This document shows, piece after piece, positions 8,022 through 15,491 of a stretch of DNA of 63,056 nt. Every line of letters begins with the position of its first letter. The first letter of the stretch is position 1. Position numbers and translations under genes: made by a program. The notes below the pieces were generated by a model, which searched no databases, had not been told where the DNA came from, and saw only the letters and a list, made by a program, of their open reading frames with translations. Origin of the DNA: Ectopseudomonas mendocina (GTDB lineage: Bacteria > Pseudomonadota > Gammaproteobacteria > Pseudomonadales > Pseudomonadaceae); the NCBI RefSeq assembly GCF_008041835.1, contig NZ_VRYE01000028.1, positions 1 to 63,056 on the forward strand, given 5' to 3'.

Positions 8022-9272
8022 ATGGCCGTGGACGACGCTGCACCACGATCACCACGTCAAGGCCCGGTCGCCCTCGCTGATCTGTTCGACAGCGCGCTGA
8101 AAGACCTTGCACCGAAACCTCGCCCACCCGCGCCGGCTCCCGCCTTCGCATCCGCGACGTCTCCTGTGTCTGCAACCGGCGACGGTTTCCTGTTCAGTGG
8201 AAATCGGCACGAGAGCGTGCCGCGACGGCTGTTCCTCGACCGACGCCTGACGCCGCTGGAACGCAATGCCTGGCAAGTCTTCCGGATGATGCTCAACGAG
8301 GATGGCGTCACGGCGTTTCCGACGTATGAGCAACTTCGCCCGTGGCTCGCGTCAATGCCCTGCGCCGGACAGGCCTCCCACGAGACCGTGGCACGGGCGC
8401 TGACGCTGTTGCGCCTGACGCGCTGGTTGAGTCTCGTGCGCCGCAGGCGCGACCCCAAGACCGGGCGCATCCTCGGCAACCTCTACGTCCTGCACGATGA
8501 GCCCCTGACCCCGTTCGAGGCGATGCAGCTTGACCCGGACTACCTGCAGCTCGTCAGCCAAGCCCTGGGCCATTCGGCCAGGGCCGTTCAGGTCGTGGGC
8601 TTGCACACGCTCAATGAGATCGCCGAAGACCCGCTGCTGTCTGGCCGCATGCTGCCCTCGCGGCTGCAGGTCCTTGCCGAACGCCTCGCAAGCCAAGGCA
8701 TTGGGTCGCAGGAGAGTTATCCACAGGAGGACACGGTTCACGATTCCGAAGAAGGGGCGCCGAGCCTTCTTCGGAATTCTGATCGGCCCTCTTCGGATTC
8801 CGAAGTAGGGCCGAAACATGCAGCAGACGGCGCTCTTCGGAATCCGAAGCAGGACCGTACTGTACGTAGTAGTCGTATTAATGAAGTACGTACTACCGCG
8901 CGTGAGCGTGGGCAGGCGCGCGCGATGCCGGGAGTTCGTTTGCCTGATCGCTTTCTCGGCTTGAAAGATGAACAGCAGGCCGGCGCCATGGTGGCATTGC
9001 AGCAGGTCGATGCCCCGCTACGCCAGGCTGTGCTGGACGAATGGGCGGATCGCTGTCGTGGCAGCACCATCCGCAACCCGGCAGGCTACCTGTTCGGCAT
9101 CATCCAACGTGCCATCCGTGGCGAGTTCAACGCATGGGCCAAGCAAGCTGGGTCAGCACCGCCACCTGCCCCTGCACGAGATGCACCGCCTGAGCCACCG
9201 CGCAATGTGGTTCCGCCCGAGGTAGCCCGGCAGCACATCGACCGGCTGCGCGACCTTCTGCGCAGTAGCTGA
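8022..9272 (+). CDS. STY4528-family ICE replication protein
   Basis: 416 residues. After a Pro/Ala-rich N-terminus, the region around 65-165 (SVPRRLFLDRRLTPLERNAWQVF to LTLLRLTRWLSLVRRRRDPKTGRILGN) looks like a winged-helix replication-initiator domain. A low-complexity linker (about 230-300) follows, then a conserved C-terminal part with NPAGYLFGIIQRAIRGEFNAW. This matches the STY4528 family of pathogenicity-island replication proteins. The linker codons carry a cluster of palindromes and a DnaA box, described separately. It is three bases after bisC and ends before a 330-base regulatory gap. Confidence 0.8.
   Translation: MAVDDAAPRSPRQGPVALADLFDSALKDLAPKPRPPAPAPAFASATSPVSATGDGFLFSGNRHESVPRRLFLDRRLTPLERNAWQVFRMMLNEDGVTAFPTYEQLRPWLASMPCAGQASHETVARALTLLRLTRWLSLVRRRRDPKTGRILGNLYVLHDEPLTPFEAMQLDPDYLQLVSQALGHSARAVQVVGLHTLNEIAEDPLLSGRMLPSRLQVLAERLASQGIGSQESYPQEDTVHDSEEGAPSLLRNSDRPSSDSEVGPKHAADGALRNPKQDRTVRSSRINEVRTTARERGQARAMPGVRLPDRFLGLKDEQQAGAMVALQQVDAPLRQAVLDEWADRCRGSTIRNPAGYLFGIIQRAIRGEFNAWAKQAGSAPPPAPARDAPPEPPRNVVPPEVARQHIDRLRDLLRSS
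8717..8895. repeat. Palindrome cluster with DnaA box inside the replication gene
   Basis: A perfect DnaA-box sequence TTATCCACA (8717-8725) is followed by a 13-bp inverted repeat ATTCCGAAGAAGG (8743-8755) / CCTTCTTCGGAAT (8765-8777), then two near-identical palindromes CTTCGGATTCCGAAG (8791-8805) and CTTCGGAATCCGAAG (8835-8849). Next comes an AT-rich patch CGTATTAATGAAG (8874-8886) between GTACGTAGTAG and GTACGTACTAC. All lie in codons for an unconserved-looking linker. The arrangement resembles an origin of replication placed inside its initiator gene. Confidence 0.55.
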
Positions 9273-9323
9273 GCGCGACGAGCGACAAGGGCGTGAAGCA
9301 GACGCCCATGGCCGTCAGTAGAG

Positions 9324-9340
9324 CTATCCCCTGGGGATAG
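9324..9340. repeat. CTATCCCC palindrome, copy 1
   Basis: CTATCCCCTGGGGATAG, a perfect 17-bp dyad with a single central T. No T-run follows, so it is more likely a protein-binding site than a terminator. Confidence 0.6.
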
Positions 9341-9462
9341 ATGTGATGCAAGGCGTAACACCGACAGGCACAGGCTGGGTGCTTCTGTCCACGGAGCTGC
9401 AGTGGCGTCCGTTTCATGAGCGCCCCACCATCTGCGCGAGCAGCGCTCTGTGGCGTTTGATG

Positions 9463-9485
9463 GAGCTATCCCCTGGGGATAGCTC
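9463..9485. repeat. CTATCCCC palindrome, copy 2 (23 bp)
   Basis: GAGCTATCCCC and GGGGATAGCTC are perfect 11-bp arms around a central T. This is the longest of the three copies, 139 bases after copy 1 and 118 bases before the inrR start codon. Confidence 0.65.
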
Positions 9486-9602
9486 GCATTGCGGGCCGCC
9501 ACCACGACGACAACCGGGGACCAGTTCATTTCGGTTTGTTGACTGACTGCCTTCCGCTGCGTGCCGATCCTGACCGCTCCTTTTCCCAAGCGAGCGGACA
9601 CC

Positions 9603-10382
9603 ATGGCAACCAACGAACCTCTGCAACTCAATCTCGGCTCTTTGCGCAGCGCGATGTCGCTGACGCTTCACACCCACCACGCCTCGCGCATCTGGCATGG
9701 CCGCGCCGCCGCCGAGGGGCGACCCGGCATCGTCGGCCTGAACGGCTACATCGCCGTGATGAACAAGATGAAGCGCGGCTCGGAACAGGACGACCCGTAC
9801 AGCGACTGGTGGATGTTGCGCATCGAGGAAAAGCTCGACCAGGCCAAGACCACGTTGCAATCGCTGCGCGAGCAGGTGGACCAGGCATTGGCCGGCGTGC
9901 CTGCGGCGTTGAGCCTGGGCGAGAACCTCAACGTGCAACCGGTGAAGCTCCCCTTGTTCGTGAACGCGCAGCTCGGCTTTGCCGCGGTCTATCTCCTGGC
10001 CGACTATGACGACATCGCCCGCAAGCTGATCCTCGCCCATCACACCGCACTGATCGATCGCTCGACATTGGAGCGCTGGCTCAACGAAGGCGCTCACACG
10101 CTGCGCAGCCTGTTCAGCCTGGCCCAGCAGTACCGCTACTCGGGATGCACCCGCGACGACTTCGCGGCCAAGAACGCCGCAGCGCGGGCGGCGCTGGAGA
10201 AGTTCGGCGACCTGCCGCAGGACGTGCTCGAAGGCGCTCGCCGCTCGAAGTTTGCGCCGCCCGTCGTGCGCCGCGGCCTGCAACAGCGCAGTGATAGCGC
10301 TGCCGCAGCCGCACCTCCCAGCGACGAAGGCACTGCCGCCGATCCGGCCGAGGCCAGCACTGGCGAGGACGAACAGGCATGA
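9603..10382 (+). CDS. inrR: TIGR03761 ICE protein, InrR-like
   Basis: 259 residues starting MATNEPLQLNLGSLRSAMSL. Typical TIGR03761 (PFL_4669-like) features are HASRIWHGRAAAEGRPGIVG near the N-terminus, DPYSDWWMLRIEEKL, and a helical middle. The last ~45 residues are Ala/Pro/Glu-rich. In ICEclc the gene between the STY4528-like gene and the ssb cluster is inrR, which raises integrase promoter activity and is transcribed bistably. I transfer the name by position; the molecular function is not known. It overlaps the next gene by four bases (ATGA). Confidence 0.72.
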   Translation: MATNEPLQLNLGSLRSAMSLTLHTHHASRIWHGRAAAEGRPGIVGLNGYIAVMNKMKRGSEQDDPYSDWWMLRIEEKLDQAKTTLQSLREQVDQALAGVPAALSLGENLNVQPVKLPLFVNAQLGFAAVYLLADYDDIARKLILAHHTALIDRSTLERWLNEGAHTLRSLFSLAQQYRYSGCTRDDFAAKNAAARAALEKFGDLPQDVLEGARRSKFAPPVVRRGLQQRSDSAAAAAPPSDEGTAADPAEASTGEDEQA

Positions 10383-10906
10383 GCGACCCGAACCGCGAAC
10401 CTCGCTACTTCCGTGGTCTGGAACAGCCAGCCTTCATGCGGCTGGAACACGCGGCCTCTCTAAAAGGCCTTTTAAAGCCTTTTAAAGGTAAAGGGGACTT
10501 CGAGGCCTGGGCCAGCCAGTGCTTCGCCATGCGCGACGAGTTGATTGCCCTGGCGCAGCGACAGGTGCTGCCACAGGCGTGCGGGCATCCCTTCCACCTG
10601 CTTCCCGTCGAGCTGGCCCAGCAGACCACTGGCGCAGGCACGACCTTTCTTCGCTGGCGCAGACACGACCGATCGGCCATGGGCGTGGCCCTGTGGCAGG
10701 AGCTGGTCGCCAGCACTAGCACGCCGGTCAACCTGCTGACCGATCTGCACGTGATCGAGTTGCAGCGCATCACGCTGAACATGCAGATCAGCCTGCTGCA
10801 CACCTTGGGCAGGCAGGCGCAGGAATGCGCCAGCAAGGCGGCCGAGGCGGACGACGCCTACCTGCGCCGGCTCAAGTCCACCCCACCCGCAATGCGTGAT
10901 CGGTGA
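10379..10906 (+). CDS. DUF3158 family protein
   Basis: 175 residues, starting in an ATGA overlap with inrR. It resembles the DUF3158 family of ICE proteins: an N-terminal YFRGLEQPAFMRLEHAASLKGLLKPFKGKGDFEAW, then LALAQRQVLPQACGH-like and FLRWRRHDRSAMG segments. It is probably cytoplasmic and helical, with unknown function. Codons 28-36 contain an AT-rich stretch with direct repeats CCTTTTAAAG at 10468 and 10478, unusual in this GC-rich element. It belongs to the inrR-DUF3158-ssb operon, so a role in handling element DNA is possible but unproven. Confidence 0.75.
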   Translation: MSDPNREPRYFRGLEQPAFMRLEHAASLKGLLKPFKGKGDFEAWASQCFAMRDELIALAQRQVLPQACGHPFHLLPVELAQQTTGAGTTFLRWRRHDRSAMGVALWQELVASTSTPVNLLTDLHVIELQRITLNMQISLLHTLGRQAQECASKAAEADDAYLRRLKSTPPAMRDR

Positions 10907-10979
10907 TTGCGCCAGACATCCCAGCACGCGCCCGGCGCCGACGAGGCACGGGTATTTCAACCACCACGGAGATATCAAC

Positions 10980-11420
10980 ATGAGCACACAATTCATCGGC
11001 GAGGGCAACATCGGCTCGCCTCCCGAGTACCGCGAATTCCCCAACGGCAACGACGATCCTCGCCGGCTGCTCCGGCTGAACGTGTACTTCGACAACCCCG
11101 TTCCCACCAAAGGCGGCGAGTTCGAGGACCGTGGCGGCTTCTGGGCGCCGGTGGAACTCTGGCACCACGACGCCGACCGCTGGCAGCAGCTCTACCAGAA
11201 GGGTATGCGGGTGCTGGTCGTCGGCCGCATGGAGCGCGACCCCTGGACGGACAACGAAGATCAGCCGCGTGAGACTTGGCAGGTCAACGCGCGCAGTGTC
11301 GGCATCCTGCCGTACCGCATCGAGTCCGTGACCCTCAGCCCGAAGCCACAGGAGGCAGAGCCGAAGCCCCAGGCCACCCAGGAACCAGCGGCACCGAAGG
11401 AAACGAAGCGCAGGAAGTGA
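10980..11420 (+). CDS. ssb: Single-stranded DNA-binding protein of the ICE
   Basis: 146 residues from the ATG at 10980, preceded by CACGGAGATATCAAC; a longer frame upstream lacks a ribosome binding site. MSTQFIGEGNIGSPPEYREF, LNVYFDNPVP, WAPVELWHHDADRW and GMRVLVVGRMERDPW form an SSB-type OB fold. The C-terminal tail is Pro/Lys-rich (KPQATQEPAAPKETKRRK) rather than the acidic DDDIPF tail of chromosomal SSB, so docking of host SSB partners is probably lost. It likely protects the transferred or replicating single strand. It closes the inrR operon. Confidence 0.85.
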   Translation: MSTQFIGEGNIGSPPEYREFPNGNDDPRRLLRLNVYFDNPVPTKGGEFEDRGGFWAPVELWHHDADRWQQLYQKGMRVLVVGRMERDPWTDNEDQPRETWQVNARSVGILPYRIESVTLSPKPQEAEPKPQATQEPAAPKETKRRK

Positions 11421-11474
11421 CCCTACATGGAGGGCGGCTGCTGCAGTGCTTCGCCGCCCTCCATGCGCTGCGAA

Positions 11475-11491
11475 CTATCCCCAGGGGATAG
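11475..11491. repeat. CTATCCCC palindrome, copy 3
   Basis: CTATCCCCAGGGGATAG, identical to copy 1 except for the central base, lies in the 280-base gap between ssb and topB. The right flank GCTCC also matches copy 2 in part. Confidence 0.6.
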
Positions 11492-11615
11492 CTCCACCAA
11501 CGTCCACCGACTTCCAGGCGCTCCCGGAAATCGTGGCTATCGGCCCGCACACGTCCGGCCACGCGCCTTCCTCCGCACACGCCATTTCATCCCGTGAAAG
11601 CGGTCGCCACCGCAT

Positions 11616-11640
11616 GCGGCTTGTTTGCTGCTGCCCTCAG
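11616..11640 (+). promoter_or_regulatory. TTGTTTG motif before topB
   Basis: TTGTTTGCTGCTGCCC at 11621-11636 is identical to 32278-32293 upstream of the pilL operon. It is 80 bases before the topB start. It is a candidate late-operon control site. Confidence 0.45.
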
Positions 11641-11700
11641 TGGTGCTTGGCATCCTCGATCCCAGCAACTCCATGAACCACGGGAATCGGATGAACGGAC

Positions 11701-13728
11701 ATGCGGCTGTTCTTGTGCGAGAAGCCCTCCCAGGGCAAAGACATTGGCCGGATTCTAGGCGCCACACAACGCGGTGAAGGCTGCCTCAACGGTTCCGGCG
11801 TCACGGTCACCTGGTGCATTGGCCATCTCGTAGAGGCGGCAGCGCCGGAAGCCTACGACGAGCAACTCAAGCGCTGGTCCATCGAGCAGTTGCCCATCAT
11901 TCCCCAGCATTGGCGGGTCGAGGTCAAACCGAAGACCGCCACGCAATTCAAGGTCGTCAAAGCGCTCCTGGCGAAGGCGACCCAACTGGTCATCGCCACC
12001 GATGCCGACCGGGAGGGCGAGTTGATCGCTCGCGAAATCATCGACCTGTGCGGCTATCGCGGGCCCATTGAGCGCCTCTGGCTGTCAGCCCTCAACGATG
12101 CGTCGATCCGCGCCGCCCTCGGCAAGCTACGGCCCTCAGCCGAGACGCTGCCGATGTACCACTCGGCGCTGGCGCGATCCCGTGCGGATTGGCTGGTGGG
12201 CATGAACCTCAGTAGGTTGTTCACGGTGCTGGGGCGGCAGGCCGGCTACGACGGCGTGCTGTCGGTCGGCCGCGTCCAGACCCCGACGCTCAAGCTCGTC
12301 GTGGACCGCGACCGCGAGATCGCAGCCTTCGTGTCCGTGCCGTACTGGGCCATCGTCGTGTCCCTGTCCGCAGGTGTCCAGGCTTTCACCGCGCACTGGG
12401 TTCCACCCGATGCCTGCACCGACGACGCAGGCCGCTGCCTGCAGCAGCCGGTCGCACAGCAGGCCATGCAGCAGATCCGCGCTGCGGGCAGCGCCCACGT
12501 AGTGTCGGTTGAGACCGAGCGCGTGCGCGAAGGCCCGCCGCTGCCGTTCGACCTGGGCACCTTGCAGGAGGTGTGTTCAAAGCAGCTCGGGCTGGACGTG
12601 CAGGAAACCTTGGAGATCGCCCAGGCCCTGTACGAGACGCACAAGGCCACGACATACCCCCGCTCGGATTCCGGCTACCTGCCCGAGAGCATGTTTGCCG
12701 AAGTGACCACCGTTCTCGACAGCCTGCTCAAGACCGATCCCTCGCTGCGCTCGATCATGGGCCAGCTCGACCGTTTGCAGCGCTCGCGCGCCTGGAACGA
12801 TGGCAAGGTCACGGCCCACCACGGCATCATCCCGACGCTCGAACCGGCGAACCTCTCCGCCATGAGCGAGAAGGAACTGGCCGTGTACAGGCTCATCCGG
12901 GCGCACTACCTAGCGCAGTTCCTCCCTCACCACGAGTTCGACCGTACTGTGGCCAAGCTTTCGTGCGGTGGGCAGAACCTTGCGGCCACCGGCAAGCAGG
13001 TTGTCACGCCGGGCTGGCGCCAGGTGCTGGCCGAGCCGCAGTCCGAGGACGGCGATGGCGATGGCGACGGCGACACCGCAGCCCGCGCCCAGGTGCTACC
13101 GGCGCTGCACGAAGGTCTGGCATGTCAGGTGGCCGACATCGATCTGAAGGCACTCAAGACGCTGCCGCCCAAACCGTACACGCAAGGCGAGTTGGTCAAG
13201 TCTATGAAAGGCGTCGCCAAGCTGGTGTCCGACCCCCGCCTGAAGCAGAAGCTCAAGGATACGGTCGGCATCGGCACCGAAGCGACGCGGGCCAACATCA
13301 TCGGCGGCCTGATCGCCCGCGGCTACCTCGTAAAGAAAGGGCGCGCCATCCGCGCCTCGGATGCGGCTTTCACCTTGATCGATGCCGTGCCTGCGGCGAT
13401 TGCCGACCCCGGCACCACCGCCGTCTGGGAACAAGCGCTCGACATGATCGAAGCCGGCCAGCTCACGCTGGATGTGTTCATCGGCAAGCAGGCCGCATGG
13501 ATTTCGCAGTTGATCGCGCAGTACGGCAACGCGTCCCTGTCTATCAAGGTTCCCCAAGGGCCGACATGCCCGCAGTGCGGCGCACCCACGCGCCAGCGCA
13601 GCAGCAAGAGCGGCCCGTTTTGGTCGTGCAGTCGCTTCCCGGACTGCAAAGGCACGCTGCCGGTCGAATCCGGCAGCTCCAAGCGCGCCGCCTCGCGCCC
13701 ACGCCGTAGCGGCCGCAAAGGCTCCTGA
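11701..13728 (+). CDS. topB: DNA topoisomerase III (type IA)
   Basis: 675 residues. The N-terminal TOPRIM domain has LFLCEKPSQGKDIGR and the acidic triad IATDADREGELIAREI near residues 98-113. The catalytic tyrosine is Tyr319 in TTYPRSDSGYLP, the usual topoisomerase III motif. The C-terminus carries a four-cysteine zinc ribbon (CPQCGAPTRQ to SRFPDCKG, about 622-655). The enzyme cuts and passes single strands, decatenating replication or transfer intermediates. Topoisomerase III genes are a fixed part of ICEclc/PAGI-2 backbones next to ssb. The start at 11701 has only a weak Shine-Dalgarno sequence. It is followed by about 900 bases without an intact gene. Confidence 0.95.
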   Translation: MRLFLCEKPSQGKDIGRILGATQRGEGCLNGSGVTVTWCIGHLVEAAAPEAYDEQLKRWSIEQLPIIPQHWRVEVKPKTATQFKVVKALLAKATQLVIATDADREGELIAREIIDLCGYRGPIERLWLSALNDASIRAALGKLRPSAETLPMYHSALARSRADWLVGMNLSRLFTVLGRQAGYDGVLSVGRVQTPTLKLVVDRDREIAAFVSVPYWAIVVSLSAGVQAFTAHWVPPDACTDDAGRCLQQPVAQQAMQQIRAAGSAHVVSVETERVREGPPLPFDLGTLQEVCSKQLGLDVQETLEIAQALYETHKATTYPRSDSGYLPESMFAEVTTVLDSLLKTDPSLRSIMGQLDRLQRSRAWNDGKVTAHHGIIPTLEPANLSAMSEKELAVYRLIRAHYLAQFLPHHEFDRTVAKLSCGGQNLAATGKQVVTPGWRQVLAEPQSEDGDGDGDGDTAARAQVLPALHEGLACQVADIDLKALKTLPPKPYTQGELVKSMKGVAKLVSDPRLKQKLKDTVGIGTEATRANIIGGLIARGYLVKKGRAIRASDAAFTLIDAVPAAIADPGTTAVWEQALDMIEAGQLTLDVFIGKQAAWISQLIAQYGNASLSIKVPQGPTCPQCGAPTRQRSSKSGPFWSCSRFPDCKGTLPVESGSSKRAASRPRRSGRKGS

Positions 13729-13930
13729 CCGATCCCGTTCCCCGTGAGCTGTGCCCGCCTTCGGCGGCGTGGCCCGTGTCCCGCATGCCCTGCGGGACGC
13801 CCAGCGCGCAACGCCTTCTTGATTTGTGCGCGCGTCCCGCCCAGCCGTCCCCGGCCGCGGGACCTGAAGGTAGCTTCTCTGCGAGCCGCACCACGCGCGT
13901 TCTGTTGATCTGCGTTTCTTCCACCCTCTG

Positions 13931-13984
13931 CGAAGGGTCTCCCGGTGGCTTGCCAGCGTGCACGAGCCACCGGGAGACCCTTCG
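13931..13984. repeat. Perfect 20-bp inverted repeat after topB
   Basis: CGAAGGGTCTCCCGGTGGCT at 13931-13950 is the exact reverse complement of 13965-13984, with a 14-base loop. TGGTCAGCGG rather than a T-run follows, so it is not a standard intrinsic terminator. The surrounding 13729-14250 stretch holds no gene I can support. Confidence 0.6.
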
Positions 13985-14170
13985 TGGTCAGCGGTAATCG
14001 GTGCCGGTGCCCGCCGGTGCAAAAACGGGCTCCCTTTGTGCGCGGATGTGCGCCAGACGATGCCGGCCCCAGCCACGACATGGGCCGGGTGTGATTGCTG
14101 AGAGCAGACGGTTCTAGCGACGACCGGGCCTGCCAATCAGCCCACGGGTGGCTCCTCTTTCCTCCCGAGC

Positions 14171-14202
14171 CGAAGGCCGCAGGGCCTTCGGCGCCTTTTT
14201 CC
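14171..14202 (+). terminator. Hairpin with T-run before the methyltransferase remnant
   Basis: CGAAGGCC at 14171-14178 pairs with GGCCTTCG at 14183-14190, followed by GCGCCTTTTTCC. It could end the topB transcript. Confidence 0.6.
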
Positions 14203-14260
14203 TGCCCATCAACGTCCCGGTCCGGCCATTGGCCTGGGCCACACGAACAGGAGAGATGAC

Positions 14261-14328
14261 ATGCACCCTCAACCTTGCGCGCAACTGCTGTACGGCAGTG
14301 TGTGCAGCGGCATCGATCCAGCTTCTCC
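14261..14328 (+). pseudogene. Remnant of a cytosine-5 DNA methyltransferase start
   Basis: An ATG at 14261 with AGGAGAG eight bases upstream opens a frame reading MHPQPCAQLLYGSVCSGIDP. YGSVCSGI(E/D) followed by A-S is the SAM-binding motif I at the start of Dcm-type DNA methyltransferases. After about 23 codons all similarity is lost and an intrinsic terminator begins at 14342. The frame runs on to 14461 but only as unrelated sequence. I read this as the first codons of a deleted methyltransferase gene with its ribosome binding site and downstream terminator left in place. It is short, so chance similarity cannot be ruled out. Confidence 0.55.
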
Positions 14329-14341
14329 TACCCGTCCTGAC

Positions 14342-14373
14342 AGCCCCGCACTTGCTGCGGGGCTTTCTTTTTC
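14342..14373 (+). terminator. Intrinsic terminator
   Basis: AGCCCCGCA at 14342-14350 pairs with TGCGGGGCT at 14356-14364, followed by TTCTTTTTCC. It lies just after the methyltransferase remnant. Confidence 0.85.
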
Positions 14374-14456
14374 CACGTTCGCCAATCGGGGCTGTAGCAG
14401 GTGCCGATTTCCGGCTGACGTGGCTCGACTCGCGCACGAAGCTGCCTGCATGTGTC

Positions 14457-14581
14457 GCTGATCCGTCAGCACCATGCCAGCAGCCAGGGTTTCCAGGCTG
14501 CCGCGGATTCTCTCCGCGCCACCCGCCAGTCCGCCATCGCATCGAGTCTGCGGACGCGCGTCCTCGTGACGCCGATGCTTT
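14457..14581 (+). promoter_or_regulatory. Repeated multi-hairpin RNA element, copy A
   Basis: Hairpins in order: GCTGA/TCAGC (14457-14470), then ACCATGCCA, GCAGCC/GGCTGC (14480-14501), CGCGGA/TCCGCG (14502-14518), and an outer stem GCATCG (14539-14544) / CGATGC (14573-14578) enclosing GGACGC/GCGTCC. The same order of stems with different but compensating bases occurs at 16723, 18349 and 55035. The 70-residue gene starts 73 bases further on. Confidence 0.6.
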
Positions 14582-14650
14582 TTCTCAACCGCATGCGGAA
14601 GCTGCCATCCCGTGAGGGACAAGGCCCTCGCTTCTCCAAGGAGCCCATCC

Positions 14651-14863
14651 ATGTCCCAGCAAGCCTCTTTCGGCCAGTTGGCCTTGATCCATTGCGGCAA
14701 GTTCCTGCCGCTCGAAGTCCTGCATAGCGCCGCCGGCCACTACATCGGCACGCGCGATACCGAAGGTCCCGTTTCGCGGGAATCCAGCGAGTACTTCCGC
14801 AGCTATGTCGCGGCTCAACGTGCCCTAGAAAGAGGCGGCTGGTCCCAGCTCGCCACGCCCTGA
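14651..14863 (+). CDS. Small hypothetical ICE protein
   Basis: 70 residues, MSQQASFGQLALIHCGKF to GGWSQLATP, with AAGGAG nine bases before the ATG. It has one cysteine and no signal peptide or membrane segment. I do not recognise a domain. It is the first gene of the run of small core genes (14.6-25.1 kb), follows RNA element copy A, and is 21 bases before the next gene, so the two are probably cotranslated from one message. Confidence 0.7.
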   Translation: MSQQASFGQLALIHCGKFLPLEVLHSAAGHYIGTRDTEGPVSRESSEYFRSYVAAQRALERGGWSQLATP

Positions 14864-14884
14864 TCCAACTGGAGGAATCACGTC

Positions 14885-15277
14885 ATGAACCAGCTTTTGC
14901 CACAGGAAGTCGTCGATCAGATCATGCGGGAAGAGCAGCATTTCGCCGCCGCGCCCCAAGCCTTCTTCGAGGCCTGGAAGCGCGGTGTAGAGATCGCTGG
15001 CCCGCAATGGTTTGGCGACGGCACACGCGAAGGCCTGAACCAGGCCAAGAGCAAGTGGGATCTGCGTCCCGACATGCTGCGTGCCAACGACGCTCTCGGC
15101 GTCCTGAGCAGCGGAGAACGCATGTTCCTGTCCGCCATGTTCAGCTTCTACAACGCGCGCGAGGGCGGTGCCATGCTCAAGCGCTGCCACTTCCAAGGAC
15201 TGTCGGACTTCGACGGTCTCGATCTGCAACGCCGCAAGGTCATCGCCGACCTGCTGGTGAACTACAGCGGTTGGTGA
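14885..15277 (+). CDS. Hypothetical ICE core protein
   Basis: 130 residues, MNQLLPQEVVDQIMREEQHF to DLLVNYSGW, with GGAGG eleven bases upstream. Predicted soluble and mostly helical, with motifs FFEAWKRGVEIAGPQWF and RMFLSAMFSFYNAREGG. Such a protein is frequent in PAGI-2-type backbones, but I know of no assigned function. The gene is followed by a terminator-like hairpin at 15321-15352, so it probably ends the two-gene unit that starts at 14651. Confidence 0.7.
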   Translation: MNQLLPQEVVDQIMREEQHFAAAPQAFFEAWKRGVEIAGPQWFGDGTREGLNQAKSKWDLRPDMLRANDALGVLSSGERMFLSAMFSFYNAREGGAMLKRCHFQGLSDFDGLDLQRRKVIADLLVNYSGW

Positions 15278-15320
15278 GCCAGCTTCCGGAATATCACCAC
15301 CTTGTCGTTCGCCACCCCAT

Positions 15321-15359
15321 GAGGGACATGCGCCCACCAGGCCATGTCCCTCAATTTTC
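15321..15359 (+). terminator. Terminator-like hairpin
   Basis: GAGGGACATG at 15321-15330 pairs perfectly with CATGTCCCTC at 15343-15352, followed by AATTTTCCC. A second hairpin CCACCGGG/CCCGGTGG (15431-15454) lies before the next gene. Confidence 0.6.
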
Positions 15360-15491
15360 CCTCCGTCAGCCAGCGCCGATTGGCCCAAAGCCATCGATCA
15401 GTGCCGCCTGACGCTTTTTCGACTTTCAACCCACCGGGGTCCAGTTCCCGGTGGCGGGGATTGGCTCCATTATTCAATCTGGAGAAATCCT

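Larger units (their letters stand above)
9273..9602 (+). promoter_or_regulatory. Upstream region of inrR
   Basis: A 330-base gap with no gene. It holds two copies of a CTATCCCC-N-GGGGATAG palindrome and, at 9531-9551, a TTCGGTTTGTTGACTGACTG sequence resembling the motif found about 67 bases before other late operons. In ICEclc the corresponding inrR promoter is active only in transfer-competent cells and depends on BisDC. The exact promoter elements are not evident to me. Confidence 0.55.

Noticed and set aside
9324..9485. Reading the CTATCCCC palindromes as terminators
   Set aside because: Neither copy is followed by a T-run and the same dyad recurs at another operon, which fits a binding site better.
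12573..13709. Plus-strand frame of 378 codons inside topB
   Set aside because: It is the +1 shadow of the topoisomerase gene, whose catalytic motifs are clear in the other frame.
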